NCBI RefSeq assembly: GCF_014199295.1
Contig: NZ_JACIJH010000001.1
Location: 744,001-808,000 of the forward strand
Length of the DNA stretch: 64,000 nt
Direction of reading: 5' to 3'
Source of the DNA: Sphingopyxis panaciterrulae
Lineage (GTDB): Bacteria; Pseudomonadota; Alphaproteobacteria; Sphingomonadales; Sphingomonadaceae
The notes below the pieces were generated by a model, which was not told where the DNA came from, ran no database searches, and worked only from the letters and a program-made list of their open reading frames with translations. The translations under genes were made by a program, and so were the position numbers. This document shows positions 40,915 to 48,843 of this stretch, piece by piece; the first letter of the stretch is position 1, and each line of letters opens with the position of its first letter.

Positions 40915-40949
40915 GATCAAGTCCGGGGTGACGAAAGGAAGGGTGCTTG

Positions 40950-40978
40950 ATAACCATATAGGTTATTTTCTATTGACA
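40950..40978 (+). promoter_or_regulatory. Candidate operator/promoter of the GTA cluster
   Basis: A 17-bp perfect dyad ATAACC-ATATA-GGTTAT (40950-40966) is followed by TTGACA (40973-40978), a full -35 match. A -10 box is not clear: ACATGG lies 18 bp downstream. The stretch is much more AT-rich than its surroundings and is the only regulator-like site before the first GTA gene. Confidence 0.5.
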
Positions 40979-41077
40979 TCGTAACGCTGTTGTGGCACAT
41001 GGGTTCCATCATGACGAATTGCGAGTCGGGCCGGCGCCGTGGGGCGTGCGGCCCGATTGCCTTTGGAGGGATGCGGG

Positions 41078-41653
41078 ATGGCGGACGGTGAGGAGGATCA
41101 GATTTCGGCCTTTGCGAACGGGCCGTTGCAGCGGCGCAAGGCGAGCAAGCGGGGCTGGACCAAAGCGCGGCGCGAGGCGTTTCTGACCGAACTCGCGCAT
41201 AGCTGCAACGTGACGCGCGCGCATCGGGCGGCGGGGGCGCCGGATCGCTACGCCTATGCGCTTCGCCAGCGCGATCCGCAATTCGCCCGGGCATGGCAGC
41301 AGGCGCTGGAACTGGGGTTCGAGCGGCTGGAGACCGCGCTGCTTCGCCGCGCGCTGGAAGTCGCGGGGGCGCTCGAAATCGACGCGGCGGAGGAGCGCGC
41401 CGAGACGGTCGAGAAGATGACGGTCGAGCAGGCGATCGGCCTGCTCAATATGCACCGGCGCAGCGTGCGCGAAGGACAGGCGGCGCGCCGGACCCCGGCA
41501 GCGCGCCACATCGCGACGCAGGAAGAGACCGACGCGGTGCTGCTGAAACGGATCGCGATGGTCAAGCGCCAGCGGGCGCGGCGCGCGGCGATCGACGGCG
41601 GCGAGTTGGCCGCGACGCCGGTGCCCGATCGCGCGCCGAAAGGAGCGGCATGA
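41078..41653 (+). CDS. GTA small-terminase-like protein (g1 position)
   Basis: A 191-residue protein in the position of RcGTA g1. It has a helical DNA-binding-like region (GWTKARREAFLTELAHSCN, VTRAHRAAGAPDRYAYALR) and the block RHIATQEETDAVLLKRIAMV shared with the paralogue at 24559. A strong GGAGGG ribosome site lies 7 bp before ATG 41078. It overlaps terL by 4 bp. Its role, assembly with the large terminase on DNA, is inferred from position and coupling. Confidence 0.8.
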   Translation: MADGEEDQISAFANGPLQRRKASKRGWTKARREAFLTELAHSCNVTRAHRAAGAPDRYAYALRQRDPQFARAWQQALELGFERLETALLRRALEVAGALEIDAAEERAETVEKMTVEQAIGLLNMHRRSVREGQAARRTPAARHIATQEETDAVLLKRIAMVKRQRARRAAIDGGELAATPVPDRAPKGAA

Positions 41654-43008
41654 GCCGTCGTGGGGCGCCGAAGGGAGCGGCCGAGCTGTGGGAGGCGTCC
41701 TTTGCGATCACCGGCGATTTGAGCGAGCTGACGCCCGCGGAATTGCGATATGTGCTCCGCGGGCTGACCGATGGGCAGAAAGCCGAACTTGCGACGCGCT
41801 GGTACGGGTTCGAGAATAAGGGACAGCGCGAGCCGCCGGGCGACTGGCGAGTCTGGCTGATCCAGGCGGGGCGCGGGTTCGGCAAGACGCGCGCGGGGGC
41901 CGAATGGGTGAGCCAGATCGCGCGCGACATACCCGAGGCGCGGATCGCGCTGGTCGCAGCGACGCACGCCGACGGGGTGCGGGTGATGATCGAGGGGCCG
42001 AGCGGGCTGCTGGCGGTGGCGCGCCATGGCGAGGAGGCGCGATGGGTGGTCGGGCGGCGCGAGCTGGTCTTTGCCAGCGGCGCGGTCGCGACGCTCTATT
42101 CGGCCGAGGCGGGCGAGGAACTGCGCGGGCCCGAACATCATGCCGCCTGGTGCGACGAGCTGGCGAAATGGCGGCGCGGCGAGGCGGCGTGGGACAATCT
42201 GATGCTGGGGCTGCGGCTCGGCGAGCGGCCGCGCGTCGTGGTGACGACGACGCCGCGCACCAATGCGGCGATGCGGCGGGTGAAGGCGGCGCCGGGGGTC
42301 GCGGCGACCTTTGGCAAGACGCGCGAGAATCCGTGGCTGCCGGGCGATTTCGTCGTCGCGATGCTGGAAAGCTATGGCGGAACGCGGCTGGGGCGGCAGG
42401 AACTCGACGGCGAGATGCTGGAGGATGTCGAGGGGGCGCTGTGGACGCGGGAGCTGGTCGAGCGGTGCCGGGTCGCGGCCGACGGAATCGGGAAACCCGT
42501 GCGCGTGGTGATCGGGGTCGATCCGCCCGCGACCAGCACCGGCGATGCGTGCGGGATCGTCGTCGCGGCGCTGCTGCGCGACCGGCGGCTGGCGGTGGTC
42601 GAGGATGCGAGCGTCGCCAATCCGCCGCCGGCCGTCTGGGCGCAGGCGGTCGCCGCGGCGGCGGCGCGCTGGGGCGCCGAGCGGGTGGTGGCCGAGAGCA
42701 ATATGGGCGGCGAGATGGTTGCGGGCACGCTGGCGCAGGCCGACCTCGCGCTGCCGGTGGTGTCGGTGCACGCCAGCGTCGGCAAGGCGCGGCGCGCCGA
42801 GCCGGTCGCGCTCGCCTATGAGCGCGGGCAGGTCGTGCACGCCGGTGTGTTCGCGGCGCTGGAGGACGAGCTTTGCGGGTTGCAGGTCGGCGGCGGCTAT
42901 GCCGGGCCGGGGCGCTCGCCCGACCGGGCCGATGCCTGCGTGTGGGCGTTGGCGGCGTTGCTGGACGGGTTGCGGAAGGGGCGGGAGCCGGGGGTGCGGC
43001 GGGTTTGA
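41650..43008 (+). CDS. terL: GTA terminase large subunit / packaging ATPase-nuclease
   Basis: A 452-residue large terminase that translocates and cuts DNA for packaging. The ATPase part has a Walker A-like QAGRGFGKTRAGAEW, Walker B region HHAAWCDELAKW and coupling motif VVTTTPR. The nuclease part has VVIGVDPPATS, VVAESNMGG and the late acidic SPDRADACVWAL. In GTAs this enzyme packages host DNA by headful. ATG 41650 overlaps the upstream stop (ATGA); the longer frame from 41293 is a shadow. An REP repeat region separates it from the portal gene. Confidence 0.95.
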   Translation: MSRRGAPKGAAELWEASFAITGDLSELTPAELRYVLRGLTDGQKAELATRWYGFENKGQREPPGDWRVWLIQAGRGFGKTRAGAEWVSQIARDIPEARIALVAATHADGVRVMIEGPSGLLAVARHGEEARWVVGRRELVFASGAVATLYSAEAGEELRGPEHHAAWCDELAKWRRGEAAWDNLMLGLRLGERPRVVVTTTPRTNAAMRRVKAAPGVAATFGKTRENPWLPGDFVVAMLESYGGTRLGRQELDGEMLEDVEGALWTRELVERCRVAADGIGKPVRVVIGVDPPATSTGDACGIVVAALLRDRRLAVVEDASVANPPPAVWAQAVAAAAARWGAERVVAESNMGGEMVAGTLAQADLALPVVSVHASVGKARRAEPVALAYERGQVVHAGVFAALEDELCGLQVGGGYAGPGRSPDRADACVWALAALLDGLRKGREPGVRRV

Positions 43009-43037
43009 GACTCGCGCGAAGGAAAGAAGCTCATAAG

Positions 43038-43161
43038 CCCTCTCCCCTTCAGGGGAGAGGGTTGGGAGAGGGGGAAGGAATGCGCTGCCCCTGGCCCCTC
43101 TCAACTTCGGCTAGCGAGCAAGCTCGCAAGCCTTCGTATCTCTCCCCTGAAGGGGAGAGAG
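43038..43161. repeat. Two-hairpin repeat between terL and portal
   Basis: A CCTCTCCCCTTCAGGGGAGAGG hairpin lies at 43038-43060. A full two-part repeat follows: GCGAG-CAAG-CTCGC near 43115-43128, then TCTCCCCTGAAGGGGAGA at about 43141-43158. It fills the 178-bp gap. The same two-part unit recurs four more times in the cluster. Confidence 0.8.
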
Positions 43162-43186
43162 CGGGGTATTATTTCAGGAGACAAGC

Positions 43187-44293
43187 ATGAACTGGTTTGG
43201 CCGCAAGGCCGCGTCGAGTCCGGCGCGGCCCGCTTTGTCGCGTGTCCATGGGAGCTGGAGCGCGCCAGCGCCGCTGTCGTGGGAAGCGCAGGTACGCGCG
43301 GGCTATCTGGGCAATGCCATCGTCCAGCGCAGCGTGCGGCTGATCGCCGAGGCGGCGGGGGCGGCGCCGCTGACGGCAGGCGATCCGGCGTTGCTGCGGC
43401 TTGTCGCGGCCACCTCCGGCGGGCAGGGGCTGGTCGAGACGCTGGCGTCGCAATTGCTGCTCCACGGCAACGGCTATGTGCAGATCTTGACCGACGGGGC
43501 GGGGGCGCCCGCCGAGCTGTTCGCGCTGCGGCCCGAGCGGGTGACGGTCGAGGCCGATGGGCGCGGCTGGCCGGTCGCCTATCGCTATAAGGCGGGCGGC
43601 CGCATGGCGGTGCTGCCGGCCGAGGACGGCGCGGGGCGGCCGGCGGTCGTGCATGTGAAGGCGCTGCATCCGCTCGACGATCATTATGGCGCCGGGTGCC
43701 TGGCGGCGGCAGAGGGGGCGATCGCGGCGCATAATGCCGCGGCGAAGTGGAATGCGGCGCTGCTGGACAATGCGGCGCGGCCGTCGGGGGCACTGGTCCA
43801 CGATCCGGGCGACAAGGGCATGCCGCTGTCGGCCGAACAGGTCGACCGGCTGCGCGAGGAACTGGCCGAGAGCTTTGCCGGCGGGACCAATGCGGGGCGG
43901 CCGCTGCTGCTGGAGGGCGGGCTGAAGTGGCAGGCGCTGTCGCTGTCGCCCGCGGACATGGATTTCCTGGAGCTGAAGCACAGCGCGGCGCGCGAGATCG
44001 CGATGGCCTTCGGGGTGCCGCCGATGCTGCTCGGGCTGCCGGGGGATGCGACCTACGCCAATTATCGCGAGGCCAATCGCGCGCTGTGGCGGCTGACGGT
44101 GCTGCCGCTGTGCGCGAAGATATTGGGGGCGCTGGCGCAGGGGCTGAGCGGGTGGTTCGGCGCGGCGGAACTGCGCGTCGATCTGGATAAGGTGCCGGCG
44201 CTGGCGGAGGACCGGATGGCGCTGTGGCGCGAGGTGTCGGGGGCCGACTGGCTGACCGCCGGGGAGAAGAAGGCGCTGCTGGGGGTCGTATAA
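43187..44293 (+). CDS. GTA/HK97-type portal protein
   Basis: A 368-residue HK97-family portal, the dodecameric DNA channel at one capsid vertex. Typical segments are AGYLGNAIVQRSVRLIAEAA, QLLLHGNGYVQIL, ELFALRPERVTVE, ADMDFLELKHSAAREIAMAF, VPPMLLGLPGDATYANYREANRA. AGGAG lies 7 bp before ATG 43187. Shorter than many phage portals but normal for GTA g3. Confidence 0.95.
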   Translation: MNWFGRKAASSPARPALSRVHGSWSAPAPLSWEAQVRAGYLGNAIVQRSVRLIAEAAGAAPLTAGDPALLRLVAATSGGQGLVETLASQLLLHGNGYVQILTDGAGAPAELFALRPERVTVEADGRGWPVAYRYKAGGRMAVLPAEDGAGRPAVVHVKALHPLDDHYGAGCLAAAEGAIAAHNAAAKWNAALLDNAARPSGALVHDPGDKGMPLSAEQVDRLREELAESFAGGTNAGRPLLLEGGLKWQALSLSPADMDFLELKHSAAREIAMAFGVPPMLLGLPGDATYANYREANRALWRLTVLPLCAKILGALAQGLSGWFGAAELRVDLDKVPALAEDRMALWREVSGADWLTAGEKKALLGVV

Positions 44294-44306
44294 CCGATTG
44301 GGTTCG

Positions 44307-44473
44307 CGCGAAGACGCAAGGACACGAAGGAACGACTCTCTTCCGTTCGTGCTGAGCTTGTCGAAGCACCGTCCTTTTTCGCAACGCGGAAGAAAGGACG
44401 GCCCTTCGACAAGCTCAGGGCGAACGGAAAGGGGGGAGAGCGATACCTCTTCGTGTCCTTGTGTCTTCGTGCG
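44307..44473. repeat. Nested palindromic repeats between portal and next gene
   Basis: Outer arms (CGCGAAGACGCAAGGACACG at 44307 on; complementary TTCGTGTCCTTGTGTCTTCG near 44450-44473) enclose an inner palindrome at 44344-44427 of the TTCGACAAGCTCAGGGCGAA family. This looks like one repeat inserted in another. It fills the gap before the small membrane-protein gene. Confidence 0.75.
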
Positions 44474-44495
44474 ACATTTTTTCGAGGAATTCGAC

Positions 44496-44822
44496 ATGGA
44501 TGAGGATGAAGCGCTGGCGCGGTTGGTCGCGCTGGCGGGGACGGGTGCGTCCGGGGCGTCCGGGACGCCCGACGCGGCGCTGCTACGCGCGGTGGTCGAG
44601 GAGGCGAGCGAGCTGGGGGCGCGGCGGGCGCTGGCGCGGCTGGGGCTGGCCGATGAGGCGGCGCGCGGCGACATCGGCGACCTGCGGCAATTGCTCGGCG
44701 CGTGGCGCGACGCCAAGACCAGCGCGCGGCAGGCAGCGGTCGACTGGGCGGTGCGCGCGCTGCTGGCGCTGCTCGTGCTGGGGCTGGCGGTGAAGCTGGG
44801 GCTGCCGGGGCTGCTGCGGTGA
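44496..44822 (+). CDS. Small membrane protein in the GTA g3.5 position
   Basis: A 108-residue protein: an Ala/Glu-rich helical part (EEASELGARRALARLGLADE, then DIGDLRQLLGAWRDAKTSAR) and a C-terminal TM helix (ALLALLVLGLAVKLGL). It resembles the small proteins (DUF6127-like, from memory) found between portal and protease in sphingomonad GTAs. The start is ATG 44496; the longer frame is repeat sequence. It overlaps the protease start by 4 bp (GTGA). Role unknown. Confidence 0.75.
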   Translation: MDEDEALARLVALAGTGASGASGTPDAALLRAVVEEASELGARRALARLGLADEAARGDIGDLRQLLGAWRDAKTSARQAAVDWAVRALLALLVLGLAVKLGLPGLLR

Positions 44823-45328
44823 GGGGCCGGGTCAGGCCTCGGGACCCCGCCCCCAACCCCTCCCCTGAAGGGGAGGGGGGCATCAGGTTCGCGGGCTATG
44901 CCGCGGTGTTCGACCGGGTCGACCGGGGCGACGATGTGGTGCGCGGCGGGGCCTTTGCGGCGAGCCTGCGCGCGCGGCGGGCAGTGCCGCTGTTGTGGCA
45001 GCACCGGCCCGGCGCGGTGGTGGGGGTCATCGAGACATTGGCGGAGGATGCGCGGGGGCTGCGCGTCGTCGCGCGGGTCACGCATCCGACCGCGGCGGGA
45101 CTGGTCGCGCGCGGGGCGCTGACCGGGCTGTCGTTCGGATACCGCGTGCGTGCGGCGCGCGGGGCGCGGCCGCGCGAGCTGCTGGCGCTCGACCTGGCCG
45201 AGGTGAGCCTGGTCGCGGTGCCGATGCAGCCGGCGGCGCGGGTGATCGCGGTGGAATCCATTGACTCGATGACGAGATCGGCCAGCATGGCGCAGCAGAT
45301 AAAGGGGGGATGGCTATGCGTTTCATGA
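44819..45328 (+). CDS. GTA HK97-family prohead protease
   Basis: A 169-residue maturation protease (RcGTA g4 equivalent) that trims the capsid scaffold region. Core segments are FAGYAAVFDRVDRGDDVVRGGAF, VPLLWQHRPGAVVG (catalytic His), ALTGLSFGYR (catalytic Ser) and DLAEVSLVAVPMQPAARV. It starts at GTG 44819, overlapping the previous stop. The first 20 or so residues include an in-frame translated REP hairpin (44848-44880, giving NPSPEGEGG), so the native N-terminus has been replaced or extended. The C-terminal residues overlap the next gene. Confidence 0.9.
   Translation: MRGRVRPRDPAPNPSPEGEGGIRFAGYAAVFDRVDRGDDVVRGGAFAASLRARRAVPLLWQHRPGAVVGVIETLAEDARGLRVVARVTHPTAAGLVARGALTGLSFGYRVRAARGARPRELLALDLAEVSLVAVPMQPAARVIAVESIDSMTRSASMAQQIKGGWLCVS
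44858..44880. repeat. REP hairpin inside the protease gene
   Basis: CCCCTCCCCTGAAGGGGAGG and adjacent bases form a perfect hairpin and are read in frame as part of the protease N-terminus. The 5' hairpin of the two-part repeat is absent here. Confidence 0.8.
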
Positions 45329-45843
45329 TGATCTTTTCCATGGCGGCCGCGACGCTGGCCGCACCGGCAGCGGCCCGTGCAGCCTCCGCCGATTTTACTT
45401 GCAGCGCACCTGCCGCGAAATTTTCGTCCCTGGATATCGCAGCGAACCCGGATGATTTCGAGATCAGCGGGTCGATCGCCCTGACAAGGAAAGGGGAGGA
45501 CAAGAAATGGCTTCCGAGCGGCCAGATCCGCTTGGTCGCGTCGGACAAAAGGGATTCCCTCGCAATCAGGCTGGTCGTCGAAGACGTCCGGAGCAGCGTC
45601 GCAAGGCTCTATCTGTGGTCGTCCCGCGACGGCGACGAACGCGCGAGCGCGGGCAAGCTATTGGCGCTCGACGAGAGCGCGCTCTTTTCGATCAAGGTCT
45701 CGAGCAGGTCCGAAGTCCTGGTGACGGCAGGAGGCGAGGGGGTGCGCGTCCCGCTGAATTTGGGCGAGACGCCGACGCTGACCATCGTCTGTTCGACGGG
45801 TGCGTTCGACTTTTCGAATCTGAGATGGACCCCCGCTCCCTAG
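45316..45843 (+). CDS. Secreted protein inserted in the GTA cluster (cargo gene)
   Basis: A 175-residue exported protein with signal peptide MRFMMIFSMAAATLAAPAAARA and a mature part without recognised domains (two cysteines, FTCSA and IVCSTG, may form a disulfide). Base composition is less GC-rich than the flanking GTA genes. AAGGGGGG before the region favours ATG 45316, though ATG 45310 is possible; both overlap the protease 3' end. It is followed by its own strong terminator. It has no counterpart in RcGTA, so it looks like a later addition. Confidence 0.72.
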   Translation: MRFMMIFSMAAATLAAPAAARAASADFTCSAPAAKFSSLDIAANPDDFEISGSIALTRKGEDKKWLPSGQIRLVASDKRDSLAIRLVVEDVRSSVARLYLWSSRDGDERASAGKLLALDESALFSIKVSSRSEVLVTAGGEGVRVPLNLGETPTLTIVCSTGAFDFSNLRWTPAP

Positions 45844-45869
45844 AATGGGGCCAATGTTCGAAGCGTGAC

Positions 45870-45897
45870 GAGGCTGCCTTTGGCAGCCTCTTTTTTT
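45870..45897 (+). terminator. Strong intrinsic terminator inside the GTA cluster
   Basis: The perfect 9-bp stem GAGGCTGCC-TTT-GGCAGCCTC is followed directly by seven T. It lies between the cargo gene and the major capsid gene, only 13 bp before the capsid start, so transcription from upstream GTA genes should be reduced before the capsid unless antitermination or a further promoter operates. Confidence 0.9.
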
Positions 45898-45909
45898 GGA
45901 GGGAACGAT

Positions 45910-47049
45910 ATGGACGATATGGAGATCAAGGCCGATGCGCTCGAGGGGGCGTTCGATGCGGTGCTGGCGGCGGAGGCGGTCGACGAGCTGAAGGCGTCGG
46001 TGGCGGCGCTGAAGGCCCAGGTCGACGCGCAGGCGGTCGCGGCGTCGCGGCTGCCGCTCGACGGGGCGAAGGCGGCCGACCCGGCGCGCGATGCCTTTGT
46101 CGAACGCTATCTGCGGCGCGGGATCGATGCGGGCGTCGAGATGAAGAGCCTGTCGGGGGCGTCGGGCGGCGAGGGCGGCTATGCGGTGCCGCGCGAGATC
46201 GACGGGGCGATCGCGGCGACGCTGACATCGCTGTCGCCGATCCGCGGCATCGCGACCGTCGTGCAGACGGGGACGAGCGGCTATCGCAAGCTGATCGCGA
46301 CCGGGGCGACCGAGGCGGGCTGGGTCGGCGAGACCGCGGCGCGCCCGGCGACCGATACGCGAAGCTTTGCCGAGATCGCGCCGCCCTCCGGCGAACTCTA
46401 CGCCAATCCGGCGGCGAGCCAGGCGATGCTCGACGACGCGATGTTCAACGTCGAGGACTGGCTGGCCGACGAGATCGCGCGCGAGTTCGCGGTCGCCGAG
46501 GGCACGGCCTTCGTCGGCGGCAACGGAACGAACCGGCCCAAGGGCTTTCTGTCCTATGCGGCGACCGACGAGGACGATGCGGCGCGCGATTTCGGGACGC
46601 TGCAATATGTCGCGAGCGGCGCGGCGGGCGGCTTTGCGGCGGCGAGCCCGCAGGACGGGCTGATCGAACTGGTCCACAGCCTGCGCGCGCCGTACCGGCA
46701 GGGCGCGGCGTGGGTGATGAACTCGGGCACGCTGGCGCGCATCCGCAAGTTCAAGACCAGCGACGGCGCCTTTCTGTGGCAGCCGGGGCTGGTCGAGGGG
46801 CAGGCGGCGACGCTGCTCGGTTATCCGGTGGTCGAGGCCGAGGACATGCCCGATGTCGCGGCCGACAGCCTGTCGATCGCCTTCGGCAATTTCCGCGCCG
46901 GTTACCTGATCGCCGATCGCGGCGAGACGCGCATCCTGCGCGATCCGTTCAGCAACAAGCCCTTCGTGCATTTCTATGCAACCAAGCGGGTGGGCGGCGC
47001 GATTGTCGATTCGAACGCCATCAAGCTGATGAAATTCGCCGCCAGCTAA
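45910..47049 (+). CDS. GTA/HK97-type major capsid protein
   Basis: A 379-residue HK97-fold capsid protein (g5). Residues 1-95 are the helical scaffold/delta region (AVDELKASVAALKAQVDA) removed by the protease; the mature domain begins around MKSLSGASGGEGGYAVPREI. Typical segments are GEGGYAVPREIDGAI, AEGTAFVGGNGTNRPKGFL and SIAFGNFRAGYLIADR. TGGAGGGA precedes ATG 45910. It should form the T=3-like small GTA head, by family knowledge. Confidence 0.95.
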   Translation: MDDMEIKADALEGAFDAVLAAEAVDELKASVAALKAQVDAQAVAASRLPLDGAKAADPARDAFVERYLRRGIDAGVEMKSLSGASGGEGGYAVPREIDGAIAATLTSLSPIRGIATVVQTGTSGYRKLIATGATEAGWVGETAARPATDTRSFAEIAPPSGELYANPAASQAMLDDAMFNVEDWLADEIAREFAVAEGTAFVGGNGTNRPKGFLSYAATDEDDAARDFGTLQYVASGAAGGFAAASPQDGLIELVHSLRAPYRQGAAWVMNSGTLARIRKFKTSDGAFLWQPGLVEGQAATLLGYPVVEAEDMPDVAADSLSIAFGNFRAGYLIADRGETRILRDPFSNKPFVHFYATKRVGGAIVDSNAIKLMKFAAS

Positions 47050-47158
47050 GCGGCTGGTGTGCGATGCGGCGCCCGGTCCTGGTTCCCTCCCTTTCGGAGC
47101 CGGCCGGGCGCTTAGCGATTTTCCCGAAACAGGATTTGTCCGGAAAGGATGGCTTGCC

Positions 47159-48394
47159 ATGCCGACCCTCTTTTTCGCCGACCTGGTGCGCGAGCTGTGC
47201 CAGGAGGGCGGGTCCGGGCCGCTGACGCCGAGCGGCGCGGTGCCCGGTCACCGTCGCTTTGCCGACGCGGTGCCGCCGGGCGCCGGCTTTCACTATGCGA
47301 TCGCCGGGGTCGCGCAGCCCGACCAGTGGGAGGCGGGGACCGGGCGGATCGACGCCGACGGCCGGTTGCAGCGCGACAGCGTCGCGGCGTCGTCGGCGGG
47401 GAACGCCTTCGTCGACTTCGCGCCGGGGCTGAAGACCATCGCGCTGACCGTCGGGGCCGGCTGGTTCGCCGCGAGCGACGCGGCCGCCGCCATGCGCGAC
47501 GAGGCGCTGGCGCGCACCGTGCGGCGCGATGCGTCGGGACGCTATGCGCTGGACGGCGCGCTGGCGGCGGCCGACGGCAGCGCGGGCGCGCCGGCGCTGG
47601 CCTTTGCCGCGGACGGCGACAGCGGCCTCTATCGCCCCGCGGCCGATGCGCTGGCGATCGCGACGGCGGGGAGCGAGCGGCTGCGGGTGACCGCGAGCGG
47701 CCATGTCGGGATCGGCACGAGCCTTCCCGATGCCCCCCTGACCGTCAGCGGCGAGTGCAGCGCCACGCGCATGCGCGTCAGCGCATCGGGCGCCGATGCG
47801 CCGGCCTATGGCTTCAACGGCGCCGCGGGGCTCGGCTTCTATCGCTACAGCGGTTCGGCGATCGGCTTCGCGGCCGACGGCGTGAACATCGGCGCCTTTT
47901 CCGCAGGCATCCTGCGGGCGGGGACGGACAATGGCGCGCTGCTGGGATCGGGGGCCATCCGATGGTCGGTCGTCTATGCCGCGACCGGCGCCATCAACAC
48001 CTCCGACGGGCGCGAAAAGACGTGGCAGGGCGCGGCCAGCGCGGCCGAACTGGCCGCCGCCGCGCGCATCGCCCGCGAACTGGGCTTTTACTGCTGGAAC
48101 GACGCCATCGCGGCGAAGGGAGCGGACGGCGCGCGCCGGCATTTCGGGGTTCGCGCGCAGGCGGTGTGGGCGATCATGGCCGAGGAGGGGCTGATCGCGC
48201 CGCTCGCCGAGGGGCAGGCGCCCGACAGCCGCTATGCCTTTCTGTGCTGGGACGGATGGGAGGAGGAACGCGACGCGGCGGATCGGCCGGTCCGCGCCGC
48301 CGGCGACCGGTTCGGCATTCGGCCCGACCAGTTGGCGCTGTTCCTGATCGCGGCGCAGGAGGCGCGGCTTGCGGCGCTGGAGGCGGCGGCGTGA
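47159..48394 (+). CDS. Fibre protein with C-terminal S74 intramolecular chaperone domain
   Basis: A 411-residue fibre/spike-type protein. Central beta-rich segments (DGDSGLYRPAADALAIATAG, VGIGTSLPDAPLTVSG) are standard in tail fibres. The C-terminal domain from about residue 280 has NTSDGREKTWQ (the S-D-x-R-x-K motif of self-cleaving peptidase S74), LGFYCWNDAIAAKG and HFGVRAQAVWAIM. It should trimerise then cleave itself. Placement directly after the capsid gene is unusual for a GTA. ATG 47159 is preferred over 47057. Couples to the next small ORF by GTGA. Confidence 0.87.
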   Translation: MPTLFFADLVRELCQEGGSGPLTPSGAVPGHRRFADAVPPGAGFHYAIAGVAQPDQWEAGTGRIDADGRLQRDSVAASSAGNAFVDFAPGLKTIALTVGAGWFAASDAAAAMRDEALARTVRRDASGRYALDGALAAADGSAGAPALAFAADGDSGLYRPAADALAIATAGSERLRVTASGHVGIGTSLPDAPLTVSGECSATRMRVSASGADAPAYGFNGAAGLGFYRYSGSAIGFAADGVNIGAFSAGILRAGTDNGALLGSGAIRWSVVYAATGAINTSDGREKTWQGAASAAELAAAARIARELGFYCWNDAIAAKGADGARRHFGVRAQAVWAIMAEEGLIAPLAEGQAPDSRYAFLCWDGWEEERDAADRPVRAAGDRFGIRPDQLALFLIAAQEARLAALEAAA

Positions 48395-48546
48395 TCGGCG
48401 GCGCGGCGCTGTCGGCGCGGGCGATCGCCGGCCCGGCGCACCGCGACCTGCCGAGCAGTTGGGGCGGCCCCGATCCGATGCTGGCGCGCACCGCCGCCCG
48501 CCCGCCCGGCGAGCGTGCGACGCGCCAGGTCGTGCGCAAACCATGA
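48391..48546 (+). CDS. Small 51-residue ORF after the fibre gene
   Basis: A GTG start overlaps the fibre stop by 4 bp, and the frame runs 51 codons to TGA 48546, just before the adaptor gene ribosome site. The product is basic and Pro/Arg-rich (SWGGPDPMLARTAARPPGER). No homology is recognised. Support is only the coupling and the lack of any other gene in the gap. Confidence 0.45.
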   Translation: MIGGAALSARAIAGPAHRDLPSSWGGPDPMLARTAARPPGERATRQVVRKP

Positions 48547-48558
48547 GAGCGAGGAGCG

Positions 48559-48843
48559 ATGATGACGATGCTGGTCAAGGATCCGGGAACGCGGATCGAT
48601 TATGAATTCGACTGGGGCGCCGCCTATCCCGCGGGGCAGGCGATCGTCGAGAGCGACTGGACGGTCGCGCCCGACGAGGCGGGCGGCATCGCGGTCGCGG
48701 CGACGGCGCACGACCTGCTCTGCGCGACCGCGGCGCTGACCGGCGGCATCGTCGGCCGCGTCTATCGCGTGACCAACCGCGTGACGCTGAGCGACGGCCA
48801 GATCGACGAGCGGTCGATGAGCCTGCGGGTGGAGGAACGATGA
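48559..48843 (+). CDS. Phage fibre-tail adaptor-like protein
   Basis: A 94-residue beta-sandwich-like protein: KDPGTRIDYEFDWGAAYPAG, IVESDWTVAPDEAGG, LTGGIVGRVYRVTNRVTLSDG, DERSMSLRV. This is the pattern of small phage fibre-adaptor (Gp77-like) proteins. It follows the S74 fibre and was probably acquired with it. GAGGAG lies before the paired ATG codons at 48559 and 48562. It overlaps g6 by 4 bp. Confidence 0.75.
   Translation: MMTMLVKDPGTRIDYEFDWGAAYPAGQAIVESDWTVAPDEAGGIAVAATAHDLLCATAALTGGIVGRVYRVTNRVTLSDGQIDERSMSLRVEER

Noticed and set aside
41254-43104. 616-residue minus-strand frame across the terminase genes
   Set aside because: Antisense shadow; both terminase genes have coupled starts and motifs.
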